From Coniochaeta sp. PMI_546 (lineage: Eukaryota > Ascomycota > Sordariomycetes > Coniochaetales > Coniochaetaceae): a stretch of DNA of 64,000 nucleotides. The translations under genes and the position numbers were made by a program. Below are positions 22,298 through 33,339 of the stretch, piece after piece (position 1 is the first letter of the stretch; every line of letters begins with the position of its first letter). The notes under the pieces were generated by a model. The model did no database searches and was not told where the DNA came from. It worked only from the letters and a program-made list of their open reading frames with translations. The stretch is taken from positions 1,612,001 to 1,676,000 of the forward strand of contig MU271145.1 of assembly GCA_021432605.1 (NCBI GenBank), in the 5' to 3' direction.

Positions 22298-23313
22298 GGC
22301 GGCAGACTAGGGGTTCGATGGGCGATCACAGAATGCGCGGAAGGCGGAATCGCCGCTGCATGCGCGAGACGGAAGGATCACAACGGTTGACGAAGCATCT
22401 GATGAGCGAAACTTGAGGATCGAATATGACGTGGGGGAAAGCGAAGCTAAAGTCTGCCGGTAGACTTTGTGCTCGTCTAATGTCGCTGCTATCGAGGCTT
22501 GAATCAAAAAAGTATGCGGTCGCGGCTGAAGAGAGCTCGATGTTCAATCCGTATCCGATGCAGAAGCACAGCCTCCTTTGGGCGCGCAAGCAAGCGTGGG
22601 ATTACGGATTAGCTGGAGATGTGGATATTACGCGGTACAGCCAAGACAATCTTCGGGGCGCCAGGCTTGCAGCTTGTTGGCGGAACACGCAGGCTGGGCG
22701 AATTGATTCGTCAAGTTCGTAAGCGTAAGAAGAGGGAATGAAAAAACGAGACTTTCTTCTGGTAATGCTGATGAGGCTCAAATCAGGTGCATTGAATTGT
22801 TTCGCTACCTACCAAGGGAAAGAACCTCAGGACAGAGAAGGCCCCGTCGTTGCTCAGGGACCACCATGCTTCACACCTTGAAACCCAATCAGAGAAGGGA
22901 GCTGCGGGCGACGTAACACGGAGAGGCGTGGTGCTATGAATAAACTGCGTTGCCTCTGCCCCTTTCGCTGGTGTTTCGTGTGGTTTTGGCCAATCAGAGA
23001 CCGACGACAGCGCCACTGGCAAGGTTCCTGAGCGTTTGAGCCCACTAACGCCACCCCACCAATCACATGATTCCATTCCTCGCTGACATGACATACATGT
23101 ACCTTAGGCACTGGCATTCCTGTCAGCTTCACTGCGTGACTTGGCAGCTGTCTGTAACTGACATGAATCTACCTCTCTCACCAACACGTCCCCCAACATC
23201 CATTACCGTTAATCTCAGCTCTATCGCTCGCAAGGCCCTCCAACGGGACAGTTCGATATCTACAGGCACTATTCTGCACTTCTATTCTGTTACAGGGAGT
23301 CCGGGTTACCAAT
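22298..23313. promoter_or_regulatory. Divergent intergenic region DRS2 / CRIPT
   Basis: About 1 kb between the two start codons. One copy of the recurring GTACCTTAGG motif lies at 23099-23108. No gene is seen. Confidence 0.5.
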
Positions 23314-23849
23314 ATGGTGTGCGCAAAGTGCTCCAAGTTGAGCAAGACAACTCTTGCCACTCCAGTTGTCAAAAAGAAGAGTGAGATGTATTACGGCTCT
23401 GCTGCTTCATCGTCAAGTACAGGCGACAAAAAGTCAGCAACACTGGGGCAGAGCGGAGTCTCCAAGGTAAGTGATTCTTGCATGTTGTTGGAGACTACTA
23501 GGGTATGTGCAACTACTGACATCACAAAAGAGTAAGCTGTTATCGAAAAGCGCAAAGAACCCCTTTGCGGCGTATTCGAGGTGAGTGGTTGACACACCTG
23601 TATCTACGTGGTTGTCTCGTTACTGACAGCCACTTCCAGTTCGTGTATAAGGTGCAAGACCAAGGTCTCACAGGGCCACAGCTACTGTAACCAGTGTGCT
23701 TATAAGTCAGACGGTAAGATATTCTTCCCTTGCTAGCAGTGGCTGAGCTAACTTGCATGACTATAGCCTGTGCCATCTGCGGCAAACCAAACAAAAAGTC
23801 AACGTCTTCAGCCCCCGCGATTACGGGCCAGAAGTTCTCATCAAAGTGA
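23314..23849 (+). CDS. CRIPT family zinc-knuckle protein
   Basis: Four exons, 23314-23466, 23531-23580, 23640-23713 and 23767-23849, give 119 residues. The protein starts MVCAKCSKL and continues with ATPVVKKKSEMYYGS, SKLLSKSAKNPFAAYS, SSCIRCKT, YCNQCAY and CAICGK. This order of CxxC pairs and the SKSAKNPFAAYS block is diagnostic of CRIPT. The human protein was named for binding PSD-95. More recent work places the family with minor-spliceosome/RNA proteins, so the PDZ-related name says little in a fungus. All introns are short (58-64 nt) with GT..AG ends. The C-terminal tail is Ser/Thr/Lys-rich. Confidence 0.9.
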
Positions 23850-24396
23850 ACTGAGCGTTACAGAACCAAGTTCCCAGCCTCCTTCCATGAGGCGTGAACT
23901 AGTTCACTTCTTCCATATGTAACGACCCTTGCCTCGGAGCAGTGTCGTATAACGGACGCATGTATAGACGGACGTGGCGGAGCGTCCCGGCGTTACTAAG
24001 CACTGCGCATCAGGACGCCAACACGCGGGGGGCGCAGGTTCCCGGTGAGGGATACGCATATATTCATGGGTAAGGTATGGATGATTGTTTCACGTCGCCA
24101 TTGTCTGCGGTGACCTCATTCTGTCCCTCACACACTTCAACCGCACTTCGCGTCGCTTGGTGGTGAGATGTTGGGGTCCCTCGTCTCCGAATAATGGCAG
24201 ATATCCCAAGAGCGTCGAGGCAGTCCATTGACGCTGAGTAGGCCCAAAGAGGTGGGTGGAGTCGAACATTGACACGGGGCTTTGAAGTAGACATGCAGCA
24301 ACGCAGGTCAGGTATGGTGTCAATCCATAGACGAAAACACAAATTAGTTCGCTACGATACATAGCCCCGAGACGAACTAGTCCTTGTTGCTTGAAT
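23850..24396. other. Convergent 3' region CRIPT / EthD gene
   Basis: No gene is supported. Frames antisense to the EthD gene extend into this region but have no motif. Confidence 0.6.
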
Positions 24397-24859
24397 CTAG
24401 ATGATCTTCTTGGAGTCGCCCCTTGCCCTAAGAATACCGACCTTCTTGTCAATGAATATCCTCTCGTCCGGCTCAATGATGTTGACATAGTACTCATCCT
24501 TGAAGGCGTCACTGAAGACTTCAAAGCTGGGCGCCTCGATAAGAGCACAGCCATCATAGTCTACGAGCACAGATGTGCCAGCTGCCTCTGGACCAATAGG
24601 CTCGCCGCCTTTCAATGCTGCGGTTGTATGCACCTACACAGCCGGTTAGACTGGATGTCCTAGTCTGATTATGCAGGAGACGACGTACCTGAGTGTATGA
24701 CACCAGGCCGAACCGCTTAGCCCAAGGCTTAACCAAGGGGGCATGAATGTGTTCCCAGTGATGGTAGAACTGCTCTGGAGTCATGTCTGGATGGCGCTTG
24801 AGGAAGGAGACGCTGCAGACAACTTTCTCGGGCCTCTCCTGAGACACTGATGTGGACAT
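24397..24859 (-). CDS. EthD-domain protein
   Basis: Two exons on the minus strand, 24689-24859 and 24397-24633 (intron GTACGT..TAG), give 135 residues, a single dimeric alpha/beta-barrel domain. The N-terminal half shows the EthD signature: a strand (VCSVSFLKR), then TPEQFYHHWEHIHAPL with the conserved H-x-x-H-A-P, then GLVSYTQ. The second half carries DGCALIEAPSFEVF and ends with DKKVGILRARG. EthD proteins occur in diverse oxidative and biosynthetic settings; here no pathway neighbour gives a substrate, so function is open. Confidence 0.85.
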
Positions 24860-26409
24860 GGTGACGATATATGCGGCTCGTGTTTGTAGAGCAAAATAGT
24901 GAAATAGGTGTTAGCTGTATACCTGTGTGTTTGTCAAGTTGCGCATGTGTAGAGTATTATATATAAGTTAGCGACATCACAGGCCATCAGGGCCAAACGT
25001 CCGGAAAACCGCAGCCGTAAAGTGCGGAGATTCATCCTCATCGACCGGCCAGCAGGTTCGTTGGCATAGACGGCCTAAGAAGTCCCAGGTAGCGCTTCGT
25101 CTCTGCGTTGAATCTTAGAAAGTTACTCCCACGTCAATAACTGTGTGTTTTGTTTACTTTTCATGAGCAGAGTCTCTCCGTTTTAGCTATGCACAGTAAC
25201 ATCGGAGGTCAATATTCAAAAATATCAATTAGCTGCATTCGGTTATGTGGAGTAGCACAAGACTTGACACTTGTGAGCAAGCAAGCAATCGAATGCGAGT
25301 TACTGAGTAAGTCGAGCAACATAATAGCCTGAGTACCTGAGCTTCACCCAGCCCGCTGGTGTCGGAAAGCATTGCTGCATTCGATTGACGTCGAGGTTGA
25401 GGATGAATGAGGATGGATGAGCAACAGGAAGTATAGGAGTATAGGGTAGCCCATCAAAAATTGGACGAGAAGGGCTGATGCTCATTGGTCAGCTGACGAG
25501 GACCTATTGCAATTCTTGGCCTGGGCACGCGATGACGACGTGCCTTCGGTTGGCTCCTTCGTTTCTTCTCACTGAAACTTCCATGAATGAAGCAAATGCG
25601 ATTACCCTGCGAAATTGTTGTCTTACCTCTGAACCCCTGGGTACCTTATTTCCTCATATCCACTTGGTCTTAGCTTGTTCCAGTTACTGTTTTGTTTCGC
25701 CCATAGCAGCTGGACGGTCTTGTATACTCCTGTTTACGTGAGGCTTGACGGCTGAGTCAAAGAGTCTTTGATTTGGTACTCCAACTTGGCGATCGGCCGA
25801 TATCACAGATCACCTCAACACATATCCAGGGCACCCGGGGGGCTGAACGTCGCTATATCAAGCTCCTCCTCCCTTACCTTCGAGCTTCTGGCTCGACTTG
25901 CCTATTTTGACGCAGTGCAGCCCAATCTCGTTCAGGCCGAGTCGATACCTCTATCTCATCCACCTCTGACTCGAAACCAAAGTTGCTTCTGGTTCAAGAA
26001 CAAATTTCTGTCTGCGACTGTCGCCTCCTTGAAGAAAGAAATTTGATATTATATTACATCTACATCGTGCGTAAGGTTTCTTTTTTCATGTTCATTTCTT
26101 ACAGTCCAAATCCACTTCCATACGTGTTCCGCTGGCTGGCAACGCCAATGTCAATGTCACTCTTATGTCCATCTTCTTTCCACGCTACCTACTGCCGTAA
26201 GGTTTCCCGCCTATAAGTCGCTATATACAACTTCGTCGTGAGAAGACTAGCCGATGGAAACGCTAGGGAGCTCGGGGATTTCCTTTCTCTCATCCCGCAG
26301 CCTGCTCAAAACTGTCTTATGCAACTGGCTCATAGAACTTCTCTAGCATATATTCTTGGTCTCGTGTACTACCATCGCCGCTGCTTCTACACATTGGTAA
26401 ACACGGCGG
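24860..26409. other. Intergenic EthD gene - hydrolase/phosphatase gene
   Basis: About 1.5 kb between two head-to-head genes; no protein gene is supported. It contains one GGGTACCTTA motif copy (25639-25648) and CT-rich leader-like sequence from about 25860 onward. Confidence 0.55.
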
Positions 26410-28367
26410 ATGGCACCTGATCGGTCCGCTGGGACCGATACCGCCCCTAAAGAGAAGAGCATCAAGGTCTTTGCCTCCCCTCAAAGCGAAAGCTATGGTT
26501 AGTCCTCCTTCATAGCGCATACTCTCACAGATCTGACACGCCAACAGATGCCAAGACTACAGACCCAGCACTACTCAAGAAGCATTCTGAGATAAAGACC
26601 TACACCACTAGCCACTTCACCTATTCGGGAATCCGGGTATTCTATCGGCGGCATGCTCAAGCTGATCAATTGCCTTCCACGCCTCCGCTCCCACTGCTGG
26701 TCTGCCTCCATGGATTAGGAGGCTCGGTAGCCCAGTTTCATCCGCTACTTACTAGCCTCACCAACATCTCACACTGTCTCGCCATCGACCTCCCAGGATG
26801 CGGAGCCTCGGAGTTCTCGCAAACCTCGTGGGAAGCGTACACAACAGATGCCTTGGTCGAGCTTCTTGAACTCATCATCGAGGACTATCGTGACAAGGAG
26901 GCAGGCCAAGGAGTGGTGCTGATCGGACACAGCATGGGATGCTCTCTTGGGGTCCGTCTCGCGTCCAAGGCAGCACCGCACGCAACGGATCTCCACAACT
27001 ATGTGATGGGATTGGTGGCCATCTGCCCTAACTCAGGGCCTCCGACTGAGCAGCAGGTATCGCTATTTAGGAAGTTGCTCTGGATACCTGGACCGATTTT
27101 CGATCTCTGGAGGGCATGGGACAGACGCGGCGGCCCAGAGAGTGCGAGCGTGCATCGTTTCGTGGGTGCCGACGCGGATGCCGAGGCGAAGCGCCTCCAG
27201 AACCTGTACAACAACCAGAGCCGAACACCGGTCTGGCGCCGGATGGCTGCGGGATGTCTACCTGTTTACGAGAAAGGGGTGCCCAAGGGCGGTCTTCCTG
27301 GCAAGGAGGTCTGGGCTGGTCTAGACATCCCTGTGTACCTCGTTGGTGGCGAAATGGACAAAGTCACACCGCCACAGGAGGTAGGAAAGATTTTGGAGAT
27401 CCTGAAAGTCGGGGCAGCAGCCTCGGAGAGTGAGCCGGAACATCAGGGAATCATCGATGCGGCTGCACCCGTCGACACGACTGACGCCAATGCAAGCGTG
27501 GACAGAGCAGGAAGCATCGGCGATATCACCGAGAGGGACTTCACAAAAGACAGGCGGCTAAGCAGCACCAATGAGTCGCAAGAGGATCCGGATCCCTCGA
27601 CACCGAGCGAACCTTCTAGCGAGGTTCCGCCACTACCGCAGCATCCGAAGAAGGTGGTGAAGTCGATCATACTCCCCGCGCCGGCAACTCACGCCTTGCT
27701 ATATACACCATCGACAGCACGCGTACTGGCAGGCCTGGTGTCGGATTTCCTGGCGTCTCACATCTCCGGCCGGCTCTCTCTCGGCTGGCAGCTGCAGTAC
27801 CTATCTCGGGAGGGCAAGTGGGACGTCAAGAACCTGGAAAAGTGGAAGAAGGTGGCGCCCGTGTCGGAGCCCATCGCCGGCGTCTTCAGGGCCATGAAGA
27901 CCCTCCGCGAGCTGGACGAGACGCACACCCCCAGCGTCTTCGTCAAGAACTGGGGCCACGTCATCAAAGATATCGTGGACATATCCCACGACAGCCCGGT
28001 CTACGACCCGCGCGGGCTGGAGACGGGAGGGGTGCGGTACCACAAGCTCCCGACGGTGTCCAAGATCCCGCCGACGGAGGCGGAAGTGGACGCCTTCATC
28101 GGTCTCGTCGACAGGCTGCGGGGGGAGCAGGAGAGGCGCGCCAAGGAGGAGGACTGGGATCCGGAGTATGTGATTGGCGTCCACTGCCATTACGGCTTCA
28201 ACAGGACGGGGTATTTCATCGTGTGTTATATCGTGGAGCGGTGCGGGTACAACGTCAAGGACGCGATCGAGACGTTTGCCAGGGCGCGGCCTAACGGGAT
28301 CCGGCACTCGCACTTCTTGGATAACTTGTATCTTCGGTACTCCGGGCTCAAGGCTGATGGGACTTGA
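26410..28367 (+). CDS. Fusion of alpha/beta-hydrolase and RNA-triphosphatase-like Cys phosphatase
   Basis: Two exons, 26410-26497 and 26548-28367, give 635 residues. Residues about 60-410 form an alpha/beta-hydrolase: oxyanion loop HGLGGS, nucleophile elbow GHSMG (S158), acid Asp in GGEMDKVTPP and a later His in PATHALLY. A charged Ser/Pro/Glu linker of about 90 residues splits the last part of this domain. Residues about 430-635 form a Cys phosphatase. Its loop is VHCHYGFNRTG (C576, R582), preceded by YDPRGLETGGVRYHKLP and followed by ETFARARPNGI and LYLRYSG. This loop and the RARP-x-GI segment resemble the animal-type mRNA-capping/PIR1 RNA 5'-phosphatases more than ordinary dual-specificity phosphatases. 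Known: those enzymes remove 5' phosphates from RNA. Inferred: substrate and benefit of the fusion. It is a single continuous frame across the junction, so not an annotation merge. Confidence 0.85.
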
Positions 28368-28560
28368 ATGTTTTGGGGGTCTCGGCAAGCAAGCGTCAGT
28401 GTTCTCTTTCTCGCGGGATCTAGGGTTTTGGAGTTTGGGTGCTTGATGGGCTGGGAAGTACAGGTAGAAACTAGCGCTGGCTCATGTCACGGTTCGATTC
28501 ACTTAGCCGAGTTAATTTATTTATTTTTTTGATGACTCGTGGTTGAGCGGCCAGCTACCA

Positions 28561-29013
28561 TCATGGCAAGTCTGACAATTCTCCCCGACCGGCGAGATAC
28601 GCAGCGCCTGAATCAGCCCAGATCTCGTATTTTAGCACCTTGGCGTCCTCGTCAAACGCCAGCACATAGGTGAAGACCTCGTCCCAGCTCTGCCCAGAAC
28701 TGATCCACGTGAACCTCGCCTCGCCGCGCACCGACACCTGGCTCTCGACCTCGTCGACGATGTAGTTGCTGAAGCGCATGTTCTCGTACGTCAGGTAGCT
28801 GGAGATCATGAGGAAGTACTTCTTGATGCCGTCCTGGCCCTTGTACTCCCTCCCGAGAAAGGGGGCGAGCTGTGGCAGGCCGTGCTCGAATGCTGTGACG
28901 TCGGGCGAGGTTGAGAAGAGGCTGAAGATGTCCTCGGGCGGTTTCTGGGAGGCGAAGGAGTTGCAGAAGGTCTGTGCTGCTTCCAGCAGCTGTTGTCTGC
29001 GGGTCGAGGACAT
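28561..29013 (-). CDS. NTF2/SnoaL-like small protein
   Basis: A single-exon frame of 150 residues. A helical start (RRQQLLEAAQTFCNSFASQKPPEDIFSLF) is followed by a cone-like strand pattern, with FLGREYKGQDGIKKYF and SGQSWDEVFTYVLAFDEDAKVLKYEIWAD. This matches the NTF2-like/SnoaL fold, where GxxGIxxYF and KIxxxxxWxD are the recurring marks. Members are small enzymes or binding proteins; no substrate can be read here. It is convergent with the hydrolase-phosphatase gene and divergent from the alkaline phosphatase gene. Confidence 0.75.
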   Translation of the reverse strand: MSSTRRQQLLEAAQTFCNSFASQKPPEDIFSLFSTSPDVTAFEHGLPQLAPFLGREYKGQDGIKKYFLMISSYLTYENMRFSNYIVDEVESQVSVRGEARFTWISSGQSWDEVFTYVLAFDEDAKVLKYEIWADSGAAYLAGRGELSDLP

Positions 29014-29457
29014 GATATTTTAGTGTCAACAGTCTAAGTCTGACTGGTTGCGGTGAAGGAAGGTATCCGGTCTGGTGAGTTTAGCAGATGATCTAGTTGG
29101 AGTTGTGCCACTTGTGCTCGCCATGTGACAGGTCTGACATATGTACACATAGTACTGCGGAAAGCTTCCTCAGTGGCTGCTGCCCTGGAGCTACAGCTCA
29201 ATACGGCTGTCACAGGGCCCCAAATCGTCAAAGTGATGTCACTGGACAGGGCACTGCGCTAGCGCTGCCTAGCTGCCGGGACGCCAAGTGGGGCCCCTTG
29301 CATGCGTCAAACAACCCGCACCCGGCTTATCTATGGAGACTGAGACGACCTTCCACTCCGAGTCTCTCGAACACACCACATCCCCAACTGTCTCGACAAA
29401 AACAGCATTCGTTGTATACGTGTTCGCCAGCTCTGTACCTGGCGAGCAAGCGCAATC
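29014..29457. promoter_or_regulatory. Divergent region SnoaL-like gene / alkaline phosphatase
   Basis: 444 bp between start codons. A frame starting at 29288 enters the alkaline phosphatase region in another frame and is not accepted. No specific element is clear. Confidence 0.5.
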
Positions 29458-31331
29458 ATGGTATGTGTCTGATCCTCCTAACATCCACCACCCTCACAAC
29501 AACTTCCAACTAACCAGCAAACGTCTTCCCCTCCCAAAAGCCGACCTCCCGCACCCCGCTCCTAGCGGACTCGCGCCGCCGCTCCCTCGACTCCGACCAC
29601 GACGCCGAGCAAGAAGACGCCGCCCTCCAGGCCCATGGCCGCACCACGTCCCCCTCCCTCCTAAGCCGCGAGGCCCGGGCCGGCAGCCGGCTGCGCGAGA
29701 TAGTCCTCTTCGCCTGGGCCTTCCTAGCCACCGTCGCCGTGATCGTGCTGGCCGTCATCTTCCAGCACCGGCAGCAGACGGTCCCGCACGAGTCAGCCTC
29801 TTCCGCGCCCAAGCGCAACCTGATCTTCATGGTCTCGGACGGCATGGGCCCGACCAGCCTGTCCATGACCCGGTCCTTCAGGCAGCTGGTCGAGGGCCTG
29901 CCGGCGGACGACACGCTGACGCTCGATGGCCACTTCTGGGGCACGAGCCGGACGCGCTCGAGCTCCAGCCTGGTGACGGACTCGGCCGCGGGGGCCACGG
30001 CGTTCAGCTGCGGGAGGAAGAGCTACAACGGGGCCATCGCCGTGGATCCGGACAGGAGACCCTGCGGGACCGTGCTGGAGGCCGCCCGGCGGGCGGGGTA
30101 CAGGACCGGGCTGGTGGTCACCACGGACGTCACGGATGCCACGCCCGCGAGCTTCGCGGCGCATGTGTACTGGCGGTTTCAGAACGACGAGATCGCGCTT
30201 CACGAGGTGGGTGAGGGGGTGTTGGGCCGGAGCGTCGATTTGATCTTTGGTGGGGGCAGGTGCAGGTTCCTGCCTAATTCGACCGAGGGGAGTTGTCGGC
30301 AGGATAATATCGATGTTGCGGACATTGCGCGGAGGAAGCACGGCTGGACGTGGGTGGATGACCGGGCAGGGTTTGAGGCTTTGCGCGGGGGCGAGAATGT
30401 GAGCTTGCCGGCGTTGGGGCTCTTTGCGAGCGTGGACGTGCCGTTTGAGATTGATAGACGGAACATGGCGGATGTGTACCCGAGTCTGAGCGAGATGGCG
30501 GGCACGGCGATCAGGGCGCTGGAAGAGGCGGCCAAGGATAGTGACAAGGGGTTCTTTCTGATGATTGAGGGGAGTAGGATTGATCACGCCGGGCACTTCA
30601 ACGATCCTGCCGCGCAGGTGAGGGAGGTGCTGGAGTATGACCGGACATTCAAGCTGGTGTTGGATTTCCTGGAGAGGAGCGAAACGGAGGGTGTGCTTGT
30701 GGCCACCAGCGATCACGAGACGGGCGGTCTGGCCACGGCGTGGCAGACCCCGGGCCACCTGCCGGTTTACAACTGGCATCCCTCGATCTTGGCCAACGCC
30801 AACGCCTCGTCCGAGTATCTCGCGGTGCTGCTGAACCAGCATATCGCGTCGTTCCGCAGCGAGACAAAGGAGTCGTTGAAGGACTGGATAAACACCAAGC
30901 TCGTCATCCAGCGTCTGGGTATCGCGAATGCCCTGGACGAGGAACTCGAGGCCCTGGCCGCCAACCCAGAGGCGGCTCTCGCGCTGTTCGCCGGCATGGT
31001 CAGCCGGCGGGCCAGGATCGGCTGGAGTACCGGCGGTCACTCGGCCGTCGACGTGAACATCTACAGCTCCGGCGGCCACGGCGCGGAGAAGCTTCGCGGC
31101 AACGTGGAGAACACCGATATCGGTAAGTTCCTGAGGGAGTATCTCGGGGTTGACGTCAAGGAGATCACCAAGGAGCTGGTCGAGAAGATGGATCTGGGGC
31201 CGGTCCCGGAAGGGCTGGGTGTCCAGGCTAAGGGAGACGAGGCTGAGGCTCAGACTGGAGGGACTCCGGCCGGGTGGACAATGGAACGGCCTTTGCACGT
31301 GGCGGCGGCGGACATGTTTCTAGATTCGTAA
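29458..31331 (+). CDS. PHO8: Vacuolar-type alkaline phosphatase (Pho8-like)
   Basis: The main frame from about 29541 to 31331 encodes a membrane-anchored alkaline phosphatase. A short cytosolic leader (PTSRTPLLADSRRRSLD) precedes one hydrophobic segment (IVLFAWAFLATVAVIVLAVI) and then the catalytic domain. Catalytic marks are FMVSDGMG, TDSAAGATA with the nucleophilic Ser, IEGSRIDHAGHFNDP, ATSDHETGG and STGGHS. Pho8-type enzymes dephosphorylate substrates in the vacuole lumen. The N-terminus is ambiguous. An ATG at 29458 is followed at once by GTATGT; joining to the acceptor at 29540 gives MPTSRTPLL (597 residues). Using donor GTGTCT and the acceptor at 29517 gives MVSNVFPSQ instead. An antisense frame of 501 residues over this gene is a composition artefact. 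Confidence 0.88.
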
Positions 31332-32193
31332 GGTTTAGGGGGGTGATTGGAGACAGCTTTAGGCGTACTTTGTCAGGTTGCGCTTTGTGTTCTGTTCCAG
31401 CAGTGTGAGGATCGCATGGCTTGTCACACTTTGTACTAGAAGGCGGAATATACCCCAGCCAATTGTTTCTGGAAGTTTTCAGACCAGACACAACCTTCAT
31501 CATGTGTGACTGTTGCTATGTTTTGTTTGGTATCAACAGTCTGCGGTCCTGTGCTGTTTCAGCTTTTCCAGACCAAACATAACCGGTGCTGAGTGTCCGT
31601 CTTGAGTCCCTGTATCATGTTATGATGATCTGGCCTAGAGATTCAACAGGAGTAGCGATGATGAAGCTTGGGAGTTACACCGGCAAGTCACCCGCCGGGT
31701 AGCTGCTTGAGATCCGTCAGTCAACTTTGTACAACAGAAACCTAAGAGTATTGCTTTACATTTCCTCTTCGGTACGGCCGTGGATCTGATCTGTTCATGA
31801 CATGGTGCTGCGGCTACACTGTATGAGCAAGCGAGAGCCACGGAAAGAGGCAGACTCAACCAGCAGTAGAGCCAAGTTCGATTGCAGGAGGGAGCGTCAC
31901 ACTGGAAAACATATCGCTCCCCTATAAGGCGGCTTAGGTCGTGCCAAACTTAGACATCGCAATCATACTGTTTCTGTGTAGTCTGGTTTATCTATCTCCT
32001 CGAACGTTGAGCTCTACAAACTTCGACGTCCATGAAGACCCGTGCAGCTCCAACCATCTCCTAACCATTATCGAGGGACGACATTCGGCTTCAAGTACAA
32101 TCTTATGACTATCCTGGACTCCAGACGACCTAGCTCATCCTTTTCTCCAAGGAAGAAACAGGTCTACTTCACACAAGCAAAAGAGCTACATAC
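31332..32193. other. Intergenic, alkaline phosphatase - Cys-rich gene
   Basis: No gene is supported. A TATAAG element at 31923-31928 lies about 270 bp before the Cys-rich start codon, followed by CT-rich leader-like sequence. Confidence 0.55.
31923..31928 (+). promoter_or_regulatory. TATA-like element
   Basis: TATAAG is followed about 50 bp later by pyrimidine-rich sequence. It is a candidate promoter for the 92-residue Cys-rich gene; support is positional only. Confidence 0.3.
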
Positions 32194-32472
32194 ATGTGCA
32201 GCTACATCGTCCTCCTCCCGCGCTGCCAGCATTTCCCCCGCCAGATCTGGGCCGCCCCGGGAGATGAGTCCTGTCCTGTCCTGCGCGCTCAGCTGATTCG
32301 CATATATGACTCGGCCGAGTGGGCCAACCAGGAGGCTATCCCGTTCCAGCTGCCAGAGCGGTGTATGCCGTGCCCCGAGAACACTCGTATCGTCAGATCG
32401 AGAGAATATTGCAGCTGGGAGTGTCGGTCGAGGCATGAAGGGCGGCAGGGCGTTCAGGGCGAACATGTATAG
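32194..32472 (+). CDS. Small Cys-rich protein (hypothetical)
   Basis: A single-exon frame of 92 residues starting MCSYIVLLPRCQHF. It has seven Cys, including ERCMPC and EYCSWEC near the end, and a DESCPVLRAQ segment. The pattern (M-C-x-Y near the start, C-x-H, then paired Cys) resembles many short, possibly zinc-binding proteins seen in filamentous fungi, but I cannot name a family. It has no signal peptide, so a secreted effector is unlikely. It may contain an unrecognised intron. Confidence 0.45.
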   Translation: MCSYIVLLPRCQHFPRQIWAAPGDESCPVLRAQLIRIYDSAEWANQEAIPFQLPERCMPCPENTRIVRSREYCSWECRSRHEGRQGVQGEHV

Positions 32473-33339
32473 GCTAGTGGAATAAGGGGGGGAAGCGGTT
32501 TTGGGTTCAGCATAATAGACAAGCACTGGAGATAGTTGAACGGCCCGTTGGCTTGTTGTACAAAAAAGTGATTACCTGATAAGCTCTAATCCAAACAATA
32601 ACCCATGGCCCTCGGCCACGTGTAGAGACAACGAGCGATTCGGGCTGGTACCCCAGCCATCTCCGGCAACGACGCGAAAGAACCTGTCAAGCATCCTGCA
32701 GGTCGATGAAGAGTGCCTATAATCCTTGCCGTAGATTGCGTAATCGGTGCCAGCTTTGACATCGTCCGTTTGAAAATGTGCAGCGATGCGATCGGCGTCA
32801 ATACAAGCCCCAAGGGGGCATGCTGAAGGAAGGCCTCTGCTTTTTTTTATGAAAAGAAGTCGACGCCACCCCAAGGCATCCGGAACGCCAGAAGAGGAAC
32901 TAAAAGCTCGCGACTGTAGTTGGAGTCGCCATACTCTTGCTCTTGTGTTGTATGAATATGCACAACCTCTATTGCCACCTTTGAACTGGTCCGAGCACCA
33001 TTGCCGAGTTCATCCTCGCATTTCCACTCCGTATGCCGACCACTCGTTGGTGAGCTGATGGCAACATAGCTGGCGGAACGAAGTTTTTCACCAGCTGGAT
33101 GGCCAAGGCTTGAGCACCCTACCCCGTCCTCTCTTATAGGAATGTTGTGTACAGATGATCATGCATGAATGTACCATTTCCTCACCCAATAAACCTCCGC
33201 TAAACCAAGAGAGGAAGAATAAATGCACAGTACATGTCATAGCGACCATTCTGTGAGACTGATTTTTCAGGGTGACTCTAACCATTTGCGTGGCGCGGAT
33301 GAAGCGTAACACTCCTGCGATACTTCGAAATCGCGAGCT
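32473..33339. other. Intergenic
   Basis: No gene is supported between the Cys-rich gene and the F-box-like gene. The right end is probably the 3' UTR of the latter. Confidence 0.6.

Noticed and set aside
28480-28505. GGTTCGATTC resembling a tRNA T-loop
   Set aside because: No acceptor or anticodon arms can be formed around it.
29793-31298. 501-residue antisense frame over the alkaline phosphatase gene
   Set aside because: It is a product of GC-rich third codon positions on the true strand. It has no motifs and is Pro/Arg/His-rich as expected for shadow frames.
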